A stretch of DNA of 64,000 nt. It comes from Chlorocebus sabaeus. Its lineage: Eukaryota; Chordata; Mammalia; Primates; Cercopithecidae. Shown here piece after piece: positions 1 to 12,451 of this stretch (within the stretch, counting starts at the first letter, position 1; each line of letters begins with the position of its first letter). Both the position numbers and the translations under genes were made by a program. The notes under the pieces were generated by a model. That model saw nothing but the letters and a program-made list of their open reading frames with translations, had not been told where the DNA came from and made no database searches. Where the stretch lies: positions 41,193,521-41,257,520 of the forward strand of contig NC_132914.1 in the NCBI RefSeq assembly GCF_047675955.1, given 5' to 3'.

Positions 1-764
1 TAATGATTTAAGAGACCACTAAAATTGGAACATTGTTGAATTAATATTTTCTTTAAACTGGCATGAAATATGTTTCTAGATATTTCTTCATCATTTTAAA
101 ACTTCATTCATATTCAATATGAAAATAACCAAGAAATTCAAAAGGTAATAGAGTTATATTCAGTATTTACCACAGAGTTTTTGTTCTGCAACATTTGCAT
201 GTCTTCCTAATTCTTTTTGATGCTAGCCCAACCAGCCCCCACCTTCTGTTAAATGGTGCTTGTCAGAATTTCTAGTTCATCTCCTTTGTTTCAGTGAAGT
301 GTACTGTTCTTTTTCCCACACTCAAAGCAATGATATAGGAATATAAAACTACTGAAGTTCTATTTTATTAAGTTTTATTTCAATTTCAGATAATTTTGAA
401 CAATTCATATTCTTTATACCTAACCAACTTTGATAAGCAGATTATGAGGACATATGGATAATGTGTTATTTTTACTATTTACTTATTTTTCTGTCACTTA
501 TTCCAAGTATATTTTATATATTAAGTTGACAGGGCACAAGGCAGGTTATAAGATGTGAACACATTGTGATTTTGATATTAAAAAATTCCAATGACTACCC
601 TGAGTTATTCTCCAATGACTTAGTATTTCTATTTTTATTTTCAGAGCATCTTTAACCTAAAGTAATTCTCATATGGTGGTACAGACTCCTCATTTCTCCC
701 AATAGTTCTTTTCCTTTTCCATAATAAAAAATTCTTGACTTTTTGGTTAGACTCACAGATGTCC
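1..764. other. AT-rich intergenic stretch, nothing recognised
   Basis: This is AT-rich single-copy-looking DNA on both strands. I see no coding region, RNA gene or confidently recognised repeat. Open frames here are short and lack any family resemblance. Confidence 0.5.
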
Positions 765-1130
765 AGATTAAGAACTACATTTCCTAGCTTCCATTGCATC
801 TTCAAGCAGCATGTGACTGGATTCTAGCAAGAACATACAAGCAAAAGCTTTCTGTAAAAGTAGTTGGCCCACATATTTGCTCCTTTTTTGGTCAATGTTC
901 CCCTCATGCTTTAGCAAATGTGAAGGGAGCAGTGAACTAGGACCACAAGTAGACACTGGGAATGGAAATCAACACATTGTCAAACAAAAAGGGAGGAGGA
1001 ATCTGTTTCCCAAGAACTTTGTGGAACAGATCTTTCTTACCAGCAGTGTACTGCCTATTTTGGAATTTTACTTGAGATGTAAATAAATTACTCTCATTTA
1101 ACTTATTGGTATTTTGGGTTTCTGGTACTG
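765..1130 (+). repeat. Ancient LTR-like interspersed repeat, subfamily not assigned
   Basis: The stretch opens with an 'aactacatttcctagcttcc' phrase, contains 'catgtgactggattctagc', and ends with an AATAAA-like motif followed by 'ttattggtattttgggttt'. This layout resembles old MaLR/ERVL-type LTR consensus sequences that end in a polyadenylation region. It is too decayed to name. The short open frames on both strands across it are chance frames. Confidence 0.35.
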
Positions 1131-1729
1131 GTAATTGAACATTGCCGTATCCAATACATGGTACTGTACCAGCTAATTTCCTTGGATGTGAGCACCAAAT
1201 ACAAAGATCCCTATCTAGCATGTAGGTCCTATTAAAAGTTTCAGTATAGATAAACATTTTTGCACAGTGTTTACAAGCTTTATAAAGGCAATGAATTTAT
1301 ATTTATGCCTGATATCAAATACTGCAAAGCCGAAGTTACTACTACTAGTTACAGAAAAAGCAGCAAACATATTCAAGGAGAAAACTACGTTGGAACTATA
1401 CTCAAAAGTTAAACTCCGCACATGAAATTCCAATCAGGTATGAGTCTTTAAATTACTCTGTTATTAACTGGCCAATAATTTAATTCCATCATAACCTTTG
1501 AGGAAATAAACTAGATAGATATGAATAAATAAAACAATCAGGTCCAAAAATAAACAATGAAAATCAAATAATGTGGCTAGTTGAACCATTCATTCATTTA
1601 TTTAATGGGCATTTGTTAAAATTCTTTGTACTACTTCTTGTCCCAATTTATTCATACACATATAAATAAAACATGTCCCTCCTAGGGTGTTGCATTTTTA
1701 TATTTAAAGAGAAACAGAATTCATAAGCA
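1131..1729. other. AT-rich intergenic stretch, nothing recognised
   Basis: AT-rich sequence without a supported gene. It leads into the 5' edge of the L1 fragment, which becomes recognisable at about 1730-1750. Confidence 0.5.
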
Positions 1730-3502
1730 AAGGATAAACAACATACTTTTCAGGCAAGCAAATGCTAAGAGAATTTGACTACCAGACCTGCCTTACAAGA
1801 GGTTCTGAAGGGAGTAATATGGAAAGACCAATACTGACTGCCAAAAAAATACACTTAAATACATAGACCACTGGCACTGTAAAGCAACCACACAAACAAG
1901 TTTGCATAATGACCAGCTAACGACATGATAACAGGATCAAATTCGCATATGTCAATATTAACTTTATATGTAAATAGGCTAAATACCCCAATTAAAAGGC
2001 ATAGAGTGGTGAGTTGAATAATGAAGCAAAACCCAACTATATGCTGTCTTTAAGAGACCCATCTCACATGCACTGACACCCACAGGATCAAAATAAATGG
2101 GTGGAGAAAAATCCATTAAGCAAATGAAAAACAGAAAAAAAGCAGGCATTGCTATTCTAATTTCAAACAAAACAGACTTTAAACCAACACAAATTTTAAA
2201 AGATAAACAAAGAAAGACATTGCATAATAGTAAAGGGTTCAATTCAACAAGAAGACCTAACTCTCCTAAATACATATGCATTCAACACAGGAGCACCCAG
2301 ATTCATAAAGCAAGTTCTTAGAGACCTAGAAAGAGATTTAGACAACCACACAATAATAGGGGGAGACTTCAACAGCCCACTGACTGTATTAAAAAGATCA
2401 TCAAGGCAGAAAACTAGCAAAGATATTTAGGACCTGAACTTGACACTTGACCAAATGGACCTAATGGACATCTACAGAACTCTCTATTCAAAAACAACAG
2501 AATATACAACCTTCTCATCTGCACATGGCGATGATCTAAAATTGACCACATGCCCAACCATAAAGCAATCCTTATCAAATTCAAAAAAACTGAAATCATA
2601 CCAATCACACTCTTGGACCACAGTACAATAAAAATTGAAATCAATATTAAGAAAATTGCTCAAAATCATACAATCACATGGAAACTAAACAACTTGCTCC
2701 TGAATTACTTTTGGGTAAGCAATGCAATTAAGGCAGAAATCAAGAAATGCTCTGAAACTAATAAGAACAAAGATACAACATACCAGAATCTCTGGAACAC
2801 TGCTAATGCAGTGTTAAGAGGGAAGTTTATAGTGTTAAATGCCCACATCAAAGAGTTAGGAAGATCTCAAATTAACAATGTAACATTACATCTAGAGAAA
2901 CTAAAGAAACAAGAGCAAACCAACTCCAAAGCTAACAGAGAACAAGAAATAACCAAAACCAGAGCTGAACTGAGTGGAATTGAGCTATGAAAAACCATAT
3001 AAAAGATTAACAAGTTTAGTTTGTTCATTATTTGAAAGAATAAATAAAATACATAGACTACTCACACTAGACTAATAGGAAAAAAAAGAGAAAGAAGATC
3101 CAAATAAACACAAAGAGAAACGACAAAGGGGACATTATCACTGACACCACAGAAATACAAAAAAATCTCAGGGACTACTAATACCTCCATGCACACAAAC
3201 TAGAAACCCCAGAAGAAATGAATAAATTCCTAGAAACATACAACCTCTCATGATTGAACCAAGAAGAAATTGAATCCCTGAGCAGACCAATAATGAGTTC
3301 CAAAATGGAATCAGTAATAAAAACTCTACCAACCAGAAAAAGCCCAGGACCAGATGGAGTCACAGCCAAATTCTACCAGATAGATAAAGAAGAGCTGGTA
3401 TTGTTCCTACTGGAACTATTCTAAAAAATTTAAATGGGACTGCTCTGTAACTCATTCTTTGAGACCAGCATCATCCTGATACTAAAACCTGACAGACAGA
3501 AA

Positions 3503-3505
<3 letters not shown>

Positions 3506-3533
<28 letters not shown>
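3506..3533. repeat. (CA)n microsatellite inside L1 ORF2
   Basis: About fourteen uninterrupted CA units sit within the reverse-transcriptase part of the L1. They presumably expanded from an A/C-rich stretch of the element. Confidence 0.95.
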
Positions 3534-3538
<5 letters not shown>

Positions 3539-4497
3539 TTAAGCCAATATTCTTGATGAACATAGATGCAAAAATCCTCAACAAAATACTAGCAAACCAA
3601 ATCCAGCAGTACATCAAAAAGCTAATCCACCATGATCAAGTAGGCTTTTCCCTGGGATGCAAGGTTGGTTTAACATATGCAAATCAATAAATGTGATTCA
3701 TCACACAAACAGAATTACAAACAAAAACCATATGATCATCTCAATAGGTACAGAAAGGCTTTTGATAACATTCAACATCCCTTCATGTTAAAAACCCTCA
3801 ACAAACTAGGCATCAAAGAACATACTTCCAAATAATAAGAGCCATCTATAACAAACCCACAGCCAACATTATACTGAATGGGCAAAAGCTAGAAGCATTC
3901 CCCTTGACATCCAGAACAAGACAAGGATGCCCAATCTCACAACCCTTATTTAACATAGTTCTGCGAGTCCTAGCCAGAGAAATCAGACAAGAGAAAGAAA
4001 TAAAGGGCATCCAAATAGGAAAAGAGGAAGTCAAACTATCTCTTTTTGCAGATGACATGATTTTATACCTATAAAGCCCAATATTCTCTGCCCAAAAGCT
4101 CCTTAAACTAATAAACAACTTTTGCAGTCTCAGGATACAAAATTAATGTACAAAAATCAGTAACATTTCTATATACCAACAACATCCAAGCTGAGAGCCA
4201 AATCAAGAATGCGATCCCATTTACAACAACCATAAAAGGAATAAAATACCTAGAAATCCACTTAACAAGGGAGGTGAAACATCTCTAAAACAAGAATTTC
4301 AATACACTGCTCAAATAAATCAGAGATGATATAAACAGGTGGAAAATATTCTATGCTCATGGATAGGAAGAATCATTATTGTTAAAACAGCCATACTGCC
4401 CAAAGCAATTTACAGATTCAATGCTATTCCTATCTAACTACCAATGACATTCTTCAGAGAATTAGAAAAAAACTGTTTTAAAATTCATATGGAACCT

Positions 4498-4553
4498 GTC
4501 TACAGCCATACCACCCTGAATGTGTTTAATCTTGTCTGAACTTGGAAGCTAAC
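4498..4553 (+). pseudogene. 5S rRNA retropseudogene fragment, 3'-truncated and tailless
   Basis: The segment begins GTCTACAGCCATACCACCCT and continues to GGAAGCTAA, matching roughly the first 53 nt of vertebrate 5S rRNA with about nine C-to-T or G-to-A-like changes. It stops inside the internal promoter, so it cannot be a working gene. It sits in an L1 and is flanked by a 14-bp direct repeat, attcatatggaacc (4483-4496) and attcatatagaacc (4554-4567). No A-tail separates the 5S fragment from the second repeat; the A-run after it belongs to the L1 host sequence. The structure fits a tailless retropseudogene made by L1 enzymes. Confidence 0.85.
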
Positions 4554-5985
4554 ATTCATATAGAACCAAAAAAAAAAAAAAAATCCAAATAACCAAGGCA
4601 ATTCTAAGCAAAAAGAACAAAGCTGGGGTATCACATTACCTGACGTCAAAAACAGACACATAGACCAATGGAACAGAATAGGGAGCCCATAAACAATGCT
4701 ACATACTTACAACCATCTGTTTTTGACAAAGTCAATGAAGACAAACAATGGAGTCTGAAATCTCTGGTCAATAAATAATGCTGGGATAACTGGCTAGCCA
4801 TATGCAGAAGATTGAAACTGGAACCCTTCTTTTCACCACATACAAAAATTAACTCAAGCTGGATTAAATATTTAAATATAAAACCTCAAACCATAAAAAC
4901 CCGGGATGATAGACTAGGAAATACCATTCTGGACATAGACCCTGGCAAAGATTTCATGATCATGACACTAACAGCAATCACAACAAAAACAAAAATTGAC
5001 AAATGGAGCCTAATTAAACTAAAGAGCTTCTGCACAGCAAAAGAAAGTAGCAACAGAGTAAACAGACAACCTACAGAAAGGGAGAATCTACTTACAAACT
5101 ATGCAACCAAGAAAGGCCTAATATCCAGAATCTATAAGGAACTTAAAACAAGCTAACAAGGTAGAAACAAACAGGTGCATTAAAAGGTGAGTAAAGGACT
5201 TGAACAGACACTTTTCAAAATAAGCCATAAATGAGGCCAATAAATATATGAAAATATGCTCAACATCGCTAATCATGGAGAAATGCAAATCAAAACCACA
5301 GTGAGATGTGGTTTCATCTCATACCAGTCAGAATGGCTATTATTAAAATGTCAAAAAATGACAGATGTTGAAGAGGTCACAGAGAAAGGAGAAAGCTTAT
5401 CTGCTGCTCATAGGAATGTAAATTACTTCAGTCATTGTGGAAAGCATTTTGGTGATTTCTTAAATAACTTAAAATAAAATTACCATTTGACCCAGCAACC
5501 CCATTACTGGGTATATACCCAAAGGAATATAAATTGTTCTACCATAAAGACACATGTATGCATATGTTTGTCACAGCTCTATTCACAGTAGCAAAGACAT
5601 GGAAGCAACCTAGATGCCCACCAATGGTGGACTGGATAAGGAAAATATGGTACACATCCACCATGAAATACTACATAGCCATAAAAAAGAGCTACATGGA
5701 TGAAGTTTCGACAACATGGATGAAGCTGGAGGCCATTATCCTAAGCGAACTAACACAGGAACAGAAAACCAAATACTGCAGATTTTCACTTATAAGTGGG
5801 AGCTAAACATTGAGTACACATGGACACAAAGAAGGGAACAACAGACACCAGGACCTACTTGAGGGTGGAGGGTGGGAGGAGGGCGAGGATCAAAAAACTA
5901 CCTATCAGGTACTATGCTTATTACTTGGGTGATGAAATAATCTGTACACCAAACCCTTGTGACACCCCTGTGATTAAATTATAAA

Positions 5986-7925
5986 TTATAAAGGCTATGG
6001 GTTGAGAAAGGCAATATTTCTTCCCTTATACATAATGTTCAAGTTGCTGAATGACTGACCGGGATATTTCACCAGAATTTAGATTGAAACAAACAAGGCT
6101 GGAAGTTTCAGGGATAGAACTAAGAATCTGGCTATGAAAGAGTAAATGTTAAGGCTATGATTAAAGAATATCTAAGCGGGCAAAGATCCAAATCAAGAAC
6201 ATTAACAAAGACAGGTTGGAGTTGGCAAGTTCCTTGGAATCTAATGAGAAAACAGGTAGGTCAGTTGTCTGGGAGGACTTGAAGCCATGCTAGAAGACAG
6301 AGTCTGAAAATTAGAGTTTCTGGGCAACACAAGATCAGAAACTCAAGCCAAAAAGCGAAGTGTAGCAGCAAGGCTCAGATTCCAAGTTGGTGGCTTTAGT
6401 AATAGGCATGGGAAATCAACAATATAAATGGGGTTTATTATTGAGCTAAAGATTCAGTGAGCCTAGGGCTTTCTATGTGTTTAGCCCAGGGCTAGAATTT
6501 GTCTGATAGCAAGAGACTGGCATGAAATTTCAGATACCTTTGGCTTGGAAGAAGAATTAAGAGAATGAAGAATAAAGCAATTCTTGATATAGGGATCCAA
6601 ACTCTAGGTATATTAGACTTTCTTGAGCTAATCTATGAGCATGATAGAGTTTTAGCAAATACAGGATTATAAAATTGTCAAATTAGGATCTCTTAAAATC
6701 AATAGTTGGGTCAATTTCATGGAGACTCTGATAAGACATTTTTACTTTGGTAGAATTAAATGTTGCTGACTAGTCCTGTGTCTTCAAAAGGATAATTCAC
6801 AATCTAAATTATTGCTAAAAACCTGAAACAAGACATTTGGTTTCACATGTGAGAATATGGAGTTTTGCTCTCAGGCTCTAGATCTGAAGGGACAAACCCT
6901 TCAACCCAAGAGGTTGAGCTCCCTTGGGTCATAACAGTCACTGTGATCGCTGCTATCAGGAAAAAGCAATCAGTATGCAGGAATAGGCAGTATAATTGTT
7001 TCTCTACAACAACACACAGAGATGCTCAAGTTTTTTAACAGACACTGAACTCATTTACACCCAAATCTGCTTATGTACCTCAATATAGGATTGAAGTCTA
7101 CTAGAGTTTCCATAGAAATTTCTGTTACCCAAATTTTACTTGCTCCTAAAATTTCATTATCATTAAAAAATATATAAAATGCTAGTTTTTACATTTAGGT
7201 TTATAAAAAGAGGCAGGAAGATTTTTTCCATCCATGGATAGTTAAAATTATAGAGTGAACTCTAATTAATATATATGTGATTAACAGATTAACTTGTTCT
7301 GCTATAGCCAGCATAAAAAAAAGTCATTTGAACAAGCAGTATAGATGAGAGATAATTCTATAAGAAAATAAATAGAAAAAGATTCCTAAAAGAAAAAAAG
7401 AAAAAGAAGAAGAAATCTAAAGTAAAGGGGTAAAATCACAAATGGGATTTCAGACAAGCTGTAAGTGTTCCAGGCAACAGAGGATGATTGTAGACTTGAA
7501 TTAAAAACAGATTCAACCAGCAAGAAACATATTTTGTGAGGAAGGACAGATGTAACGGCTTGGGGGTAGAAAGGAAGTAAGCAATGGAGCAGTGAACAGG
7601 AAAAAGTGACTCAGCTATGCAGTCACAGAGAGGTGATCTAAGAAAAGATGAGGTTGGAAAGCACGAAATGAAGGAACAGAGACTGGCTTTGCAAGTCAAG
7701 CAGGAAATTTCAAATTAGTTTCAGAATTTGATTAGAAATCAAATGGTAGCTGATAGATAATTAGCCCTACCCTATTAAAATTCTTAAGGTTGGAAGAGGG
7801 GAGTTTGCAATAAACTAGGGAGAAACTCAAAGAAATTAACAACTGTCTACACGTAAGAAAGCCTAAGTAGGCAAAGATTTGAAAAAAGGACAACTCATCA
7901 ATCACCTAACTTATTTATTTTACAT
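5986..7925. other. Intergenic stretch, nothing firmly recognised
   Basis: Nearly 2 kb without a supported gene. Parts around 6000-6600 and 7430-7740 read like very old interspersed repeat, but I cannot assign a family. Open frames here are short and isolated. Confidence 0.4.
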
Positions 7926-8105
7926 TTATTGTTTATTATCATTACTATTATTATTATCATTATTAGAGATACGGTCACGCTGTGTCACCCAGGCTGGAAT
8001 GCAGTGGTGTCATAATAGCCTATGGTAGCCTCGAACTCCTGGGCTCAAGTAATTCTCCAGTCTCAGTTCTCAGGAGCTGACACTACAAGCTAGCTGATCA
8101 CCTAA
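7926..8105 (-). repeat. Alu monomer fragment (FLAM/AluJ-like), antisense, with TTA-rich tail
   Basis: A decayed (ATT)n-rich tail at 7930-7965 is followed by antisense Alu-monomer text (tgtgtcacccaggctggaat ... gggctcaagtaattctcc). Only one monomer is present and it is heavily diverged, consistent with an early Alu or FLAM copy. Confidence 0.75.
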
Positions 8106-8139
8106 TTTCGGATTTTCAGTATGCAAAGTACTTTGGCAT

Positions 8140-8290
8140 GGGTCATGGCCTTAAGTTCAAGCTTTGATTTCACCTCCTACAATATCACCTCATGGAAGTT
8201 CTTGGCTTCTTTGAGCAAAAGAATCTTCATCTATAAAGTGAGGATAACACATATTTAATAAAATATCATCAGAAATAAATCCAGTAAATC
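8140..8290 (+). repeat. MIR SINE fragment
   Basis: The core phrases 'cttggcttctttgagc', 'tcttcatctataaagtgagg' and 'ataacac' are in MIR order. It is old and truncated. Confidence 0.65.
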
Positions 8291-8345
8291 GTGCTAATAT
8301 TCTGGATAAACTGATGCTTATTGTTATTGAAAAATAAAAGCAGGT

Positions 8346-8722
<377 letters not shown>

Positions 8723-8839
8723 CTACTTAGAGAAATTGAGTCCTATGCCCACAAGAAAATAGTGACCGAGCTGACATTCACCCAAGGTATACAGCTGTAG
8801 AGGCCATGATTCTAAACTATTTGTTTATACTGCCTCAGT

Positions 8840-9060
8840 CCCTGATTTCAGGGAATTTACAATTTAGTTTGAGGTAAAATATATGGAATACTGACTAATA
8901 AGACAACAAAAAACTTATCACAAAGGAGCCTGTGATCCCATGTTAGATGACTGTTGGAGACAGGGAATGTTATGCTGGAATAGTGTTAGAAGACCTCGTA
9001 GAAGAGAAAAAACATTTATAAGAATGGTTGGAATTGGCAAATAAAAATGAGGAATAAAAA
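8840..9060 (+). repeat. L2 LINE fragment
   Basis: Text resembling 'gggaatttacaatttagtttgagg', followed by '...aataagacaac' and 'gtagaagagaaaaaacattta', follows the order of the L2 3' region. It is strongly diverged. Confidence 0.5.
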
Positions 9061-9685
9061 TAGAAGAACACGAAAACAATGAGGCAAAAAAAAAAGCATA
9101 GATATTCAGATTACTTAGTACCATTTATGTTAAAGGCTTGAAAATAAAATTTAATAAAAATTATAAATACTGCTTTCATTAAGCTATATAATAATTACTA
9201 GTATTTATTTCTATTAAATAATTATTCAATTACAACATTAGAATATAGGTCCTAAAATTGTTGTTATTTACTATTTGAAGGATGTTTTGAAGTAAATGAT
9301 TCTGGGATACACCAACTAGGAACCAGAAAATCAATAAAAGAAAATGTAAACCACAATAAATACAACTATAATTTTTTAAATAAAGTATTTTATATTGAGA
9401 CAAAAATAACAGTATTAGTAAATAACCTTATTGTAGAGTATTACTTCCTGTTTTTAATGCTTATTTCAGATTTAAATTTTAACAAAATTATATGCAGTTT
9501 CAAAAAGACTTACGTTTCTTGGCCTTGAAAGAAATTATAAAAAGAAAATTTTAATCTTAAGACTTTTTTATGCTATTAAAAAAAACTGTTAAGCCTTACT
9601 ACAAAATGGTCTTACAAAGTATAAAAACTGCATTGTATAATCTATATTTATTTTGCGGGAATTTTGAAGAGTCAAAAGTCAAACT
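9061..9685. other. AT-rich stretch, nothing recognised
   Basis: Very AT-rich DNA with no supported gene or repeat call. Confidence 0.45.
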
Positions 9686-9981
9686 GGGCCAGGTGCGGTG
9701 ACCCACCCCTGTCATCCCAGCACTTAGGGAGGCCAAGGCGGGAAGATCACCTGAGGTCAGGAGTTTGAGACCAGCCTGGCCCACATGGTGAAACCCCATC
9801 TTTGCCAAAAACACAAAAGTCAGCCGGACATAGTGGCGAGCACCTGTAATCCCAGTACTCAGGAGGCTAAGGCAGGAGAATCACTTCAACCTGGAAGGCA
9901 GAGGTTGCAGTGAGCCAAGATTGCGCCACTGCACTGCAGCCTGGGGGACAGAGTGAGACTCTGCCTCAAAAAAAGAAAAAA
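9686..9981 (+). repeat. AluS-type SINE
   Basis: A dimeric Alu starting gggccaggtgcgg and ending in an A-rich tail. The target duplication is about 11 bp (aaaagtcaaac before, aaaagtcaaaa after). Confidence 0.92.
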
Positions 9982-9989
9982 AAAAGTCA

Positions 9990-12139
9990 AAATGGAAATA
10001 CAAACATAAAATACCATAAGAAGACAGGAATCTGTGTCTATGTGAAAATTAAGTTTACCAAAGCTTTAAGGTGCTTTTAAAAAAACAGCAGACATCTGGA
10101 ATAAATTCGGGCTTACTTCATCTCTCTGCACCCTCCTTCTTTGCTCTTTTGGCTCCTGTCCAAAGTATGAGCTGTGACTATTATCTCTGTGTACTACAAC
10201 AGTGAGAAGTATTGTTCAAGATGGTCTCTGGGCATCTTTTGATTTAGACCTTACTATATTATGACCAACGTATTTCTTCCACTAAAACATTTCTTATGAA
10301 AATGCATACAATATAGGGCAGGAATAATACATATCACTATTAAAACCATGATTAACATTCATGATCAGCTTAACTATGTATTTTCCTGGCAGGTCTTACT
10401 TCCCTAGAGGACTTATTTATGGGAATGGGAAGTTAGAGAAGACCCTGTCATGACTTATGTATTAGTTCGGATACTTAAGTAACAAGCAACAGAAACCAAA
10501 CCTGGCTAACTTAAGTAAAAGAAAACATTATATGAGCAGCTCATAGGACCTAAGAGAGAGCTGAAGAAAAGGGGTGGTAAGAGTGAAACCAGGTAACCCC
10601 CAAAGGTCTTTCTAATCCCACATGACCACCACTGCTCAGATATGAACCTGAATTTTCATCATGTCAAGAATACAGATAATGAAGCAGAGTTAACATAAAA
10701 TGAGCAAAAGCAAGGTATGATTAGAAAAAAAAAAGAACAAGGTCTGAGCAGCAAAAACTAATAATAATAATAATAAACAGCCACAATACAGAGTATTTAT
10801 GGAAGGTTCTCAAGGGCAGCAGACCTGGATAACTCATTAGTTACTATTTGAGCAATGGTGAAAATGACTTAATATAAAATACACTAAACAGGAATCAATA
10901 TTTAATAAAAACTGTGTGCCAAATAAAGACAATGGTATTTTTTAAAATTATAACAGTTTTTTTTAAATTAATGGATAGACCAAAAAAAAAAATACTATTA
11001 GATAAGAGTACAGACTCTGGTGCCAGCTTGATTTTGCAATCCTGAAAGAGCTACTGAATCTCAAATGATTTATGTAACTTTTTGTACCAAAAATCTTATT
11101 TTCATCCCTCCAGATAAGGCAATATTCCTGAAATGAGTTGTATATTTCACACTTACAAACTGCTCTACAAGCTTGGGATATACCTTAGGTCACTTCTTTT
11201 TTATTTTCCCAATTGATAGCTTAAGCACGTGCCTGCCATTTTAGTAGTAAGTTCAGCATTCTTCTTTGAGCTCCACCTTTCCCCTGAATTTTCCAAAATC
11301 CCTGGGCTTTATCCAGTAGAAGACAGGTTCATTCTGCCTTCTGCACTCAAGCAGGAAGGGAGCTGGTTCCGCCGTTGCTTCTTTCTGCTACATGGTGTTG
11401 CTGGTCCTATAGCCTGACAGATAGTGAATGTCCAGCGGTGACACACACTCCTGCTTAGGCTGTGCTGAAATTGCCCGATACTTGCTTCCCAGAGTCTCAT
11501 AGGACTGTTTCCATTCTCTACCACATTAAGTACTTAAAGACACAGAATCACTGTCTTTCTTCCCTCCCTAAAGATCTGGGAGTGTTTTGCTTTTAAATCC
11601 CCCAGATCCAGAAGTGCTGGTTACATCCTTTTCCCTCTGATAATGGGGCTTCTCAAACATTTTCCTAAGGAGCAATACCCTCAGTGTCTCCTGGGCATTA
11701 CCCCCTCCCACTTTCCTTTCACACACACTTCTGAAGGACAACATTCAGTGTCTTCAAGGTGATTCACTGGCCTAAAGAATTCCCCAGATAATGAAGATAA
11801 TAACTTACAACTTCTCTATTGAGTCCACGTTGTGTTTGAAATCAGTGTAGGCACAATTAGTTTGTTTTATATGTAATGCCACACAATCCTCATCCGTGAG
11901 TACCCATGCTAAGTAAGTTGTGTGAACTTTTCAGTCACTTCTTGTTGCATGCAGAAAAGAATCCATGGCTTATAAAACCCAGTGTGATTTGGCTTTCTGA
12001 ATCTTATCTCATACTGTGTAACACTGACATTAGACTTTTTCTTCCTTGAATGTGCCAACCTCACATCCTGCTAATTGCCTTGAACTTGATGTTCCCACTG
12101 AAGATTTTCCCATGGCTGGTTCTAACTTTTCACTTTCCT
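9990..12139. other. Intergenic stretch with possible ancient repeat at 10440-10700 and a short (TAA)n
   Basis: There is no supported gene. The segment 10440-10700 (aacaagcaacagaaaccaaac ... gagcagctcata) resembles an old interspersed repeat that I cannot name. A short (TAA)n run lies at about 10759-10776. Frames at 11,229-11,524 overlap on both strands and look like chance frames. Confidence 0.4.
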
Positions 12140-12373
12140 TTTCTTTTTTTTTTTTAATGTTTAATTGTTGTCAGTACATACTAGGCGTATGTACATACGT
12201 ACATGTGGGGTACGTGAGATGTTTTGATATAGGCATGCAGTGTGTAGCAATTACATCATGCAAAATGCGGTATCCATCTCCGCAGGCATTTAACCTTTGT
12301 GTTACAAATAATGCAATTATACTCTTTTAGTCATTTTAAGTGTGCAATGAAATCATTATTTAACAATTTAATG

Positions 12374-12451
12374 TTATGTTTGTCTTTCTGTGCCTGGCTT
12401 ATTTCACTTAGCATAATTACCTGCAGTTCTATCCATGTTGTTGCAAATGAT
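12374..12451. repeat. 78-bp duplicated segment inside L1 3'UTR (copy 1; copy 2 at 12655-12732)
   Basis: The two copies, 281 bp apart, are almost identical; differences include 'gcataatt/ggataatt' and 'gcaaat/gcgaat'. Copy 2 sits in its normal L1 context. Copy 1 breaks the phrase that in L1 reads '...attattattgacta', so it was inserted secondarily. Confidence 0.85.

Larger units (their letters stand above)
1730..5985 (+). mobile_element. L1 LINE, both ends truncated (end of ORF1, decayed ORF2, part of 3'UTR)
   Basis: The sequence follows a primate L1 from the end of ORF1 (caagcaaatgctaagag at about 1755) through the inter-ORF region, the ORF2 endonuclease (about 1930-2600), the reverse transcriptase and the ORF2 C-terminus into the 3'UTR, where it stops near 5985 without a poly(A) tail. 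The RT catalytic signature reads Phe-Ala-Asp-Asp at 4045-4056, followed soon by a stop. Many stops and frameshifts break ORF2; the longest surviving piece is an open frame at 2550-2990. It is interrupted by a CA microsatellite (3506-3533) and by a 5S rRNA fragment (4498-4553). It is an old, dead copy. Confidence 0.93.

Noticed and set aside
2550..2990. 146-codon open frame, the longest in the window
   Set aside because: It is a surviving piece of L1 ORF2 with stops on both sides and in the rest of the element, not a separate gene.
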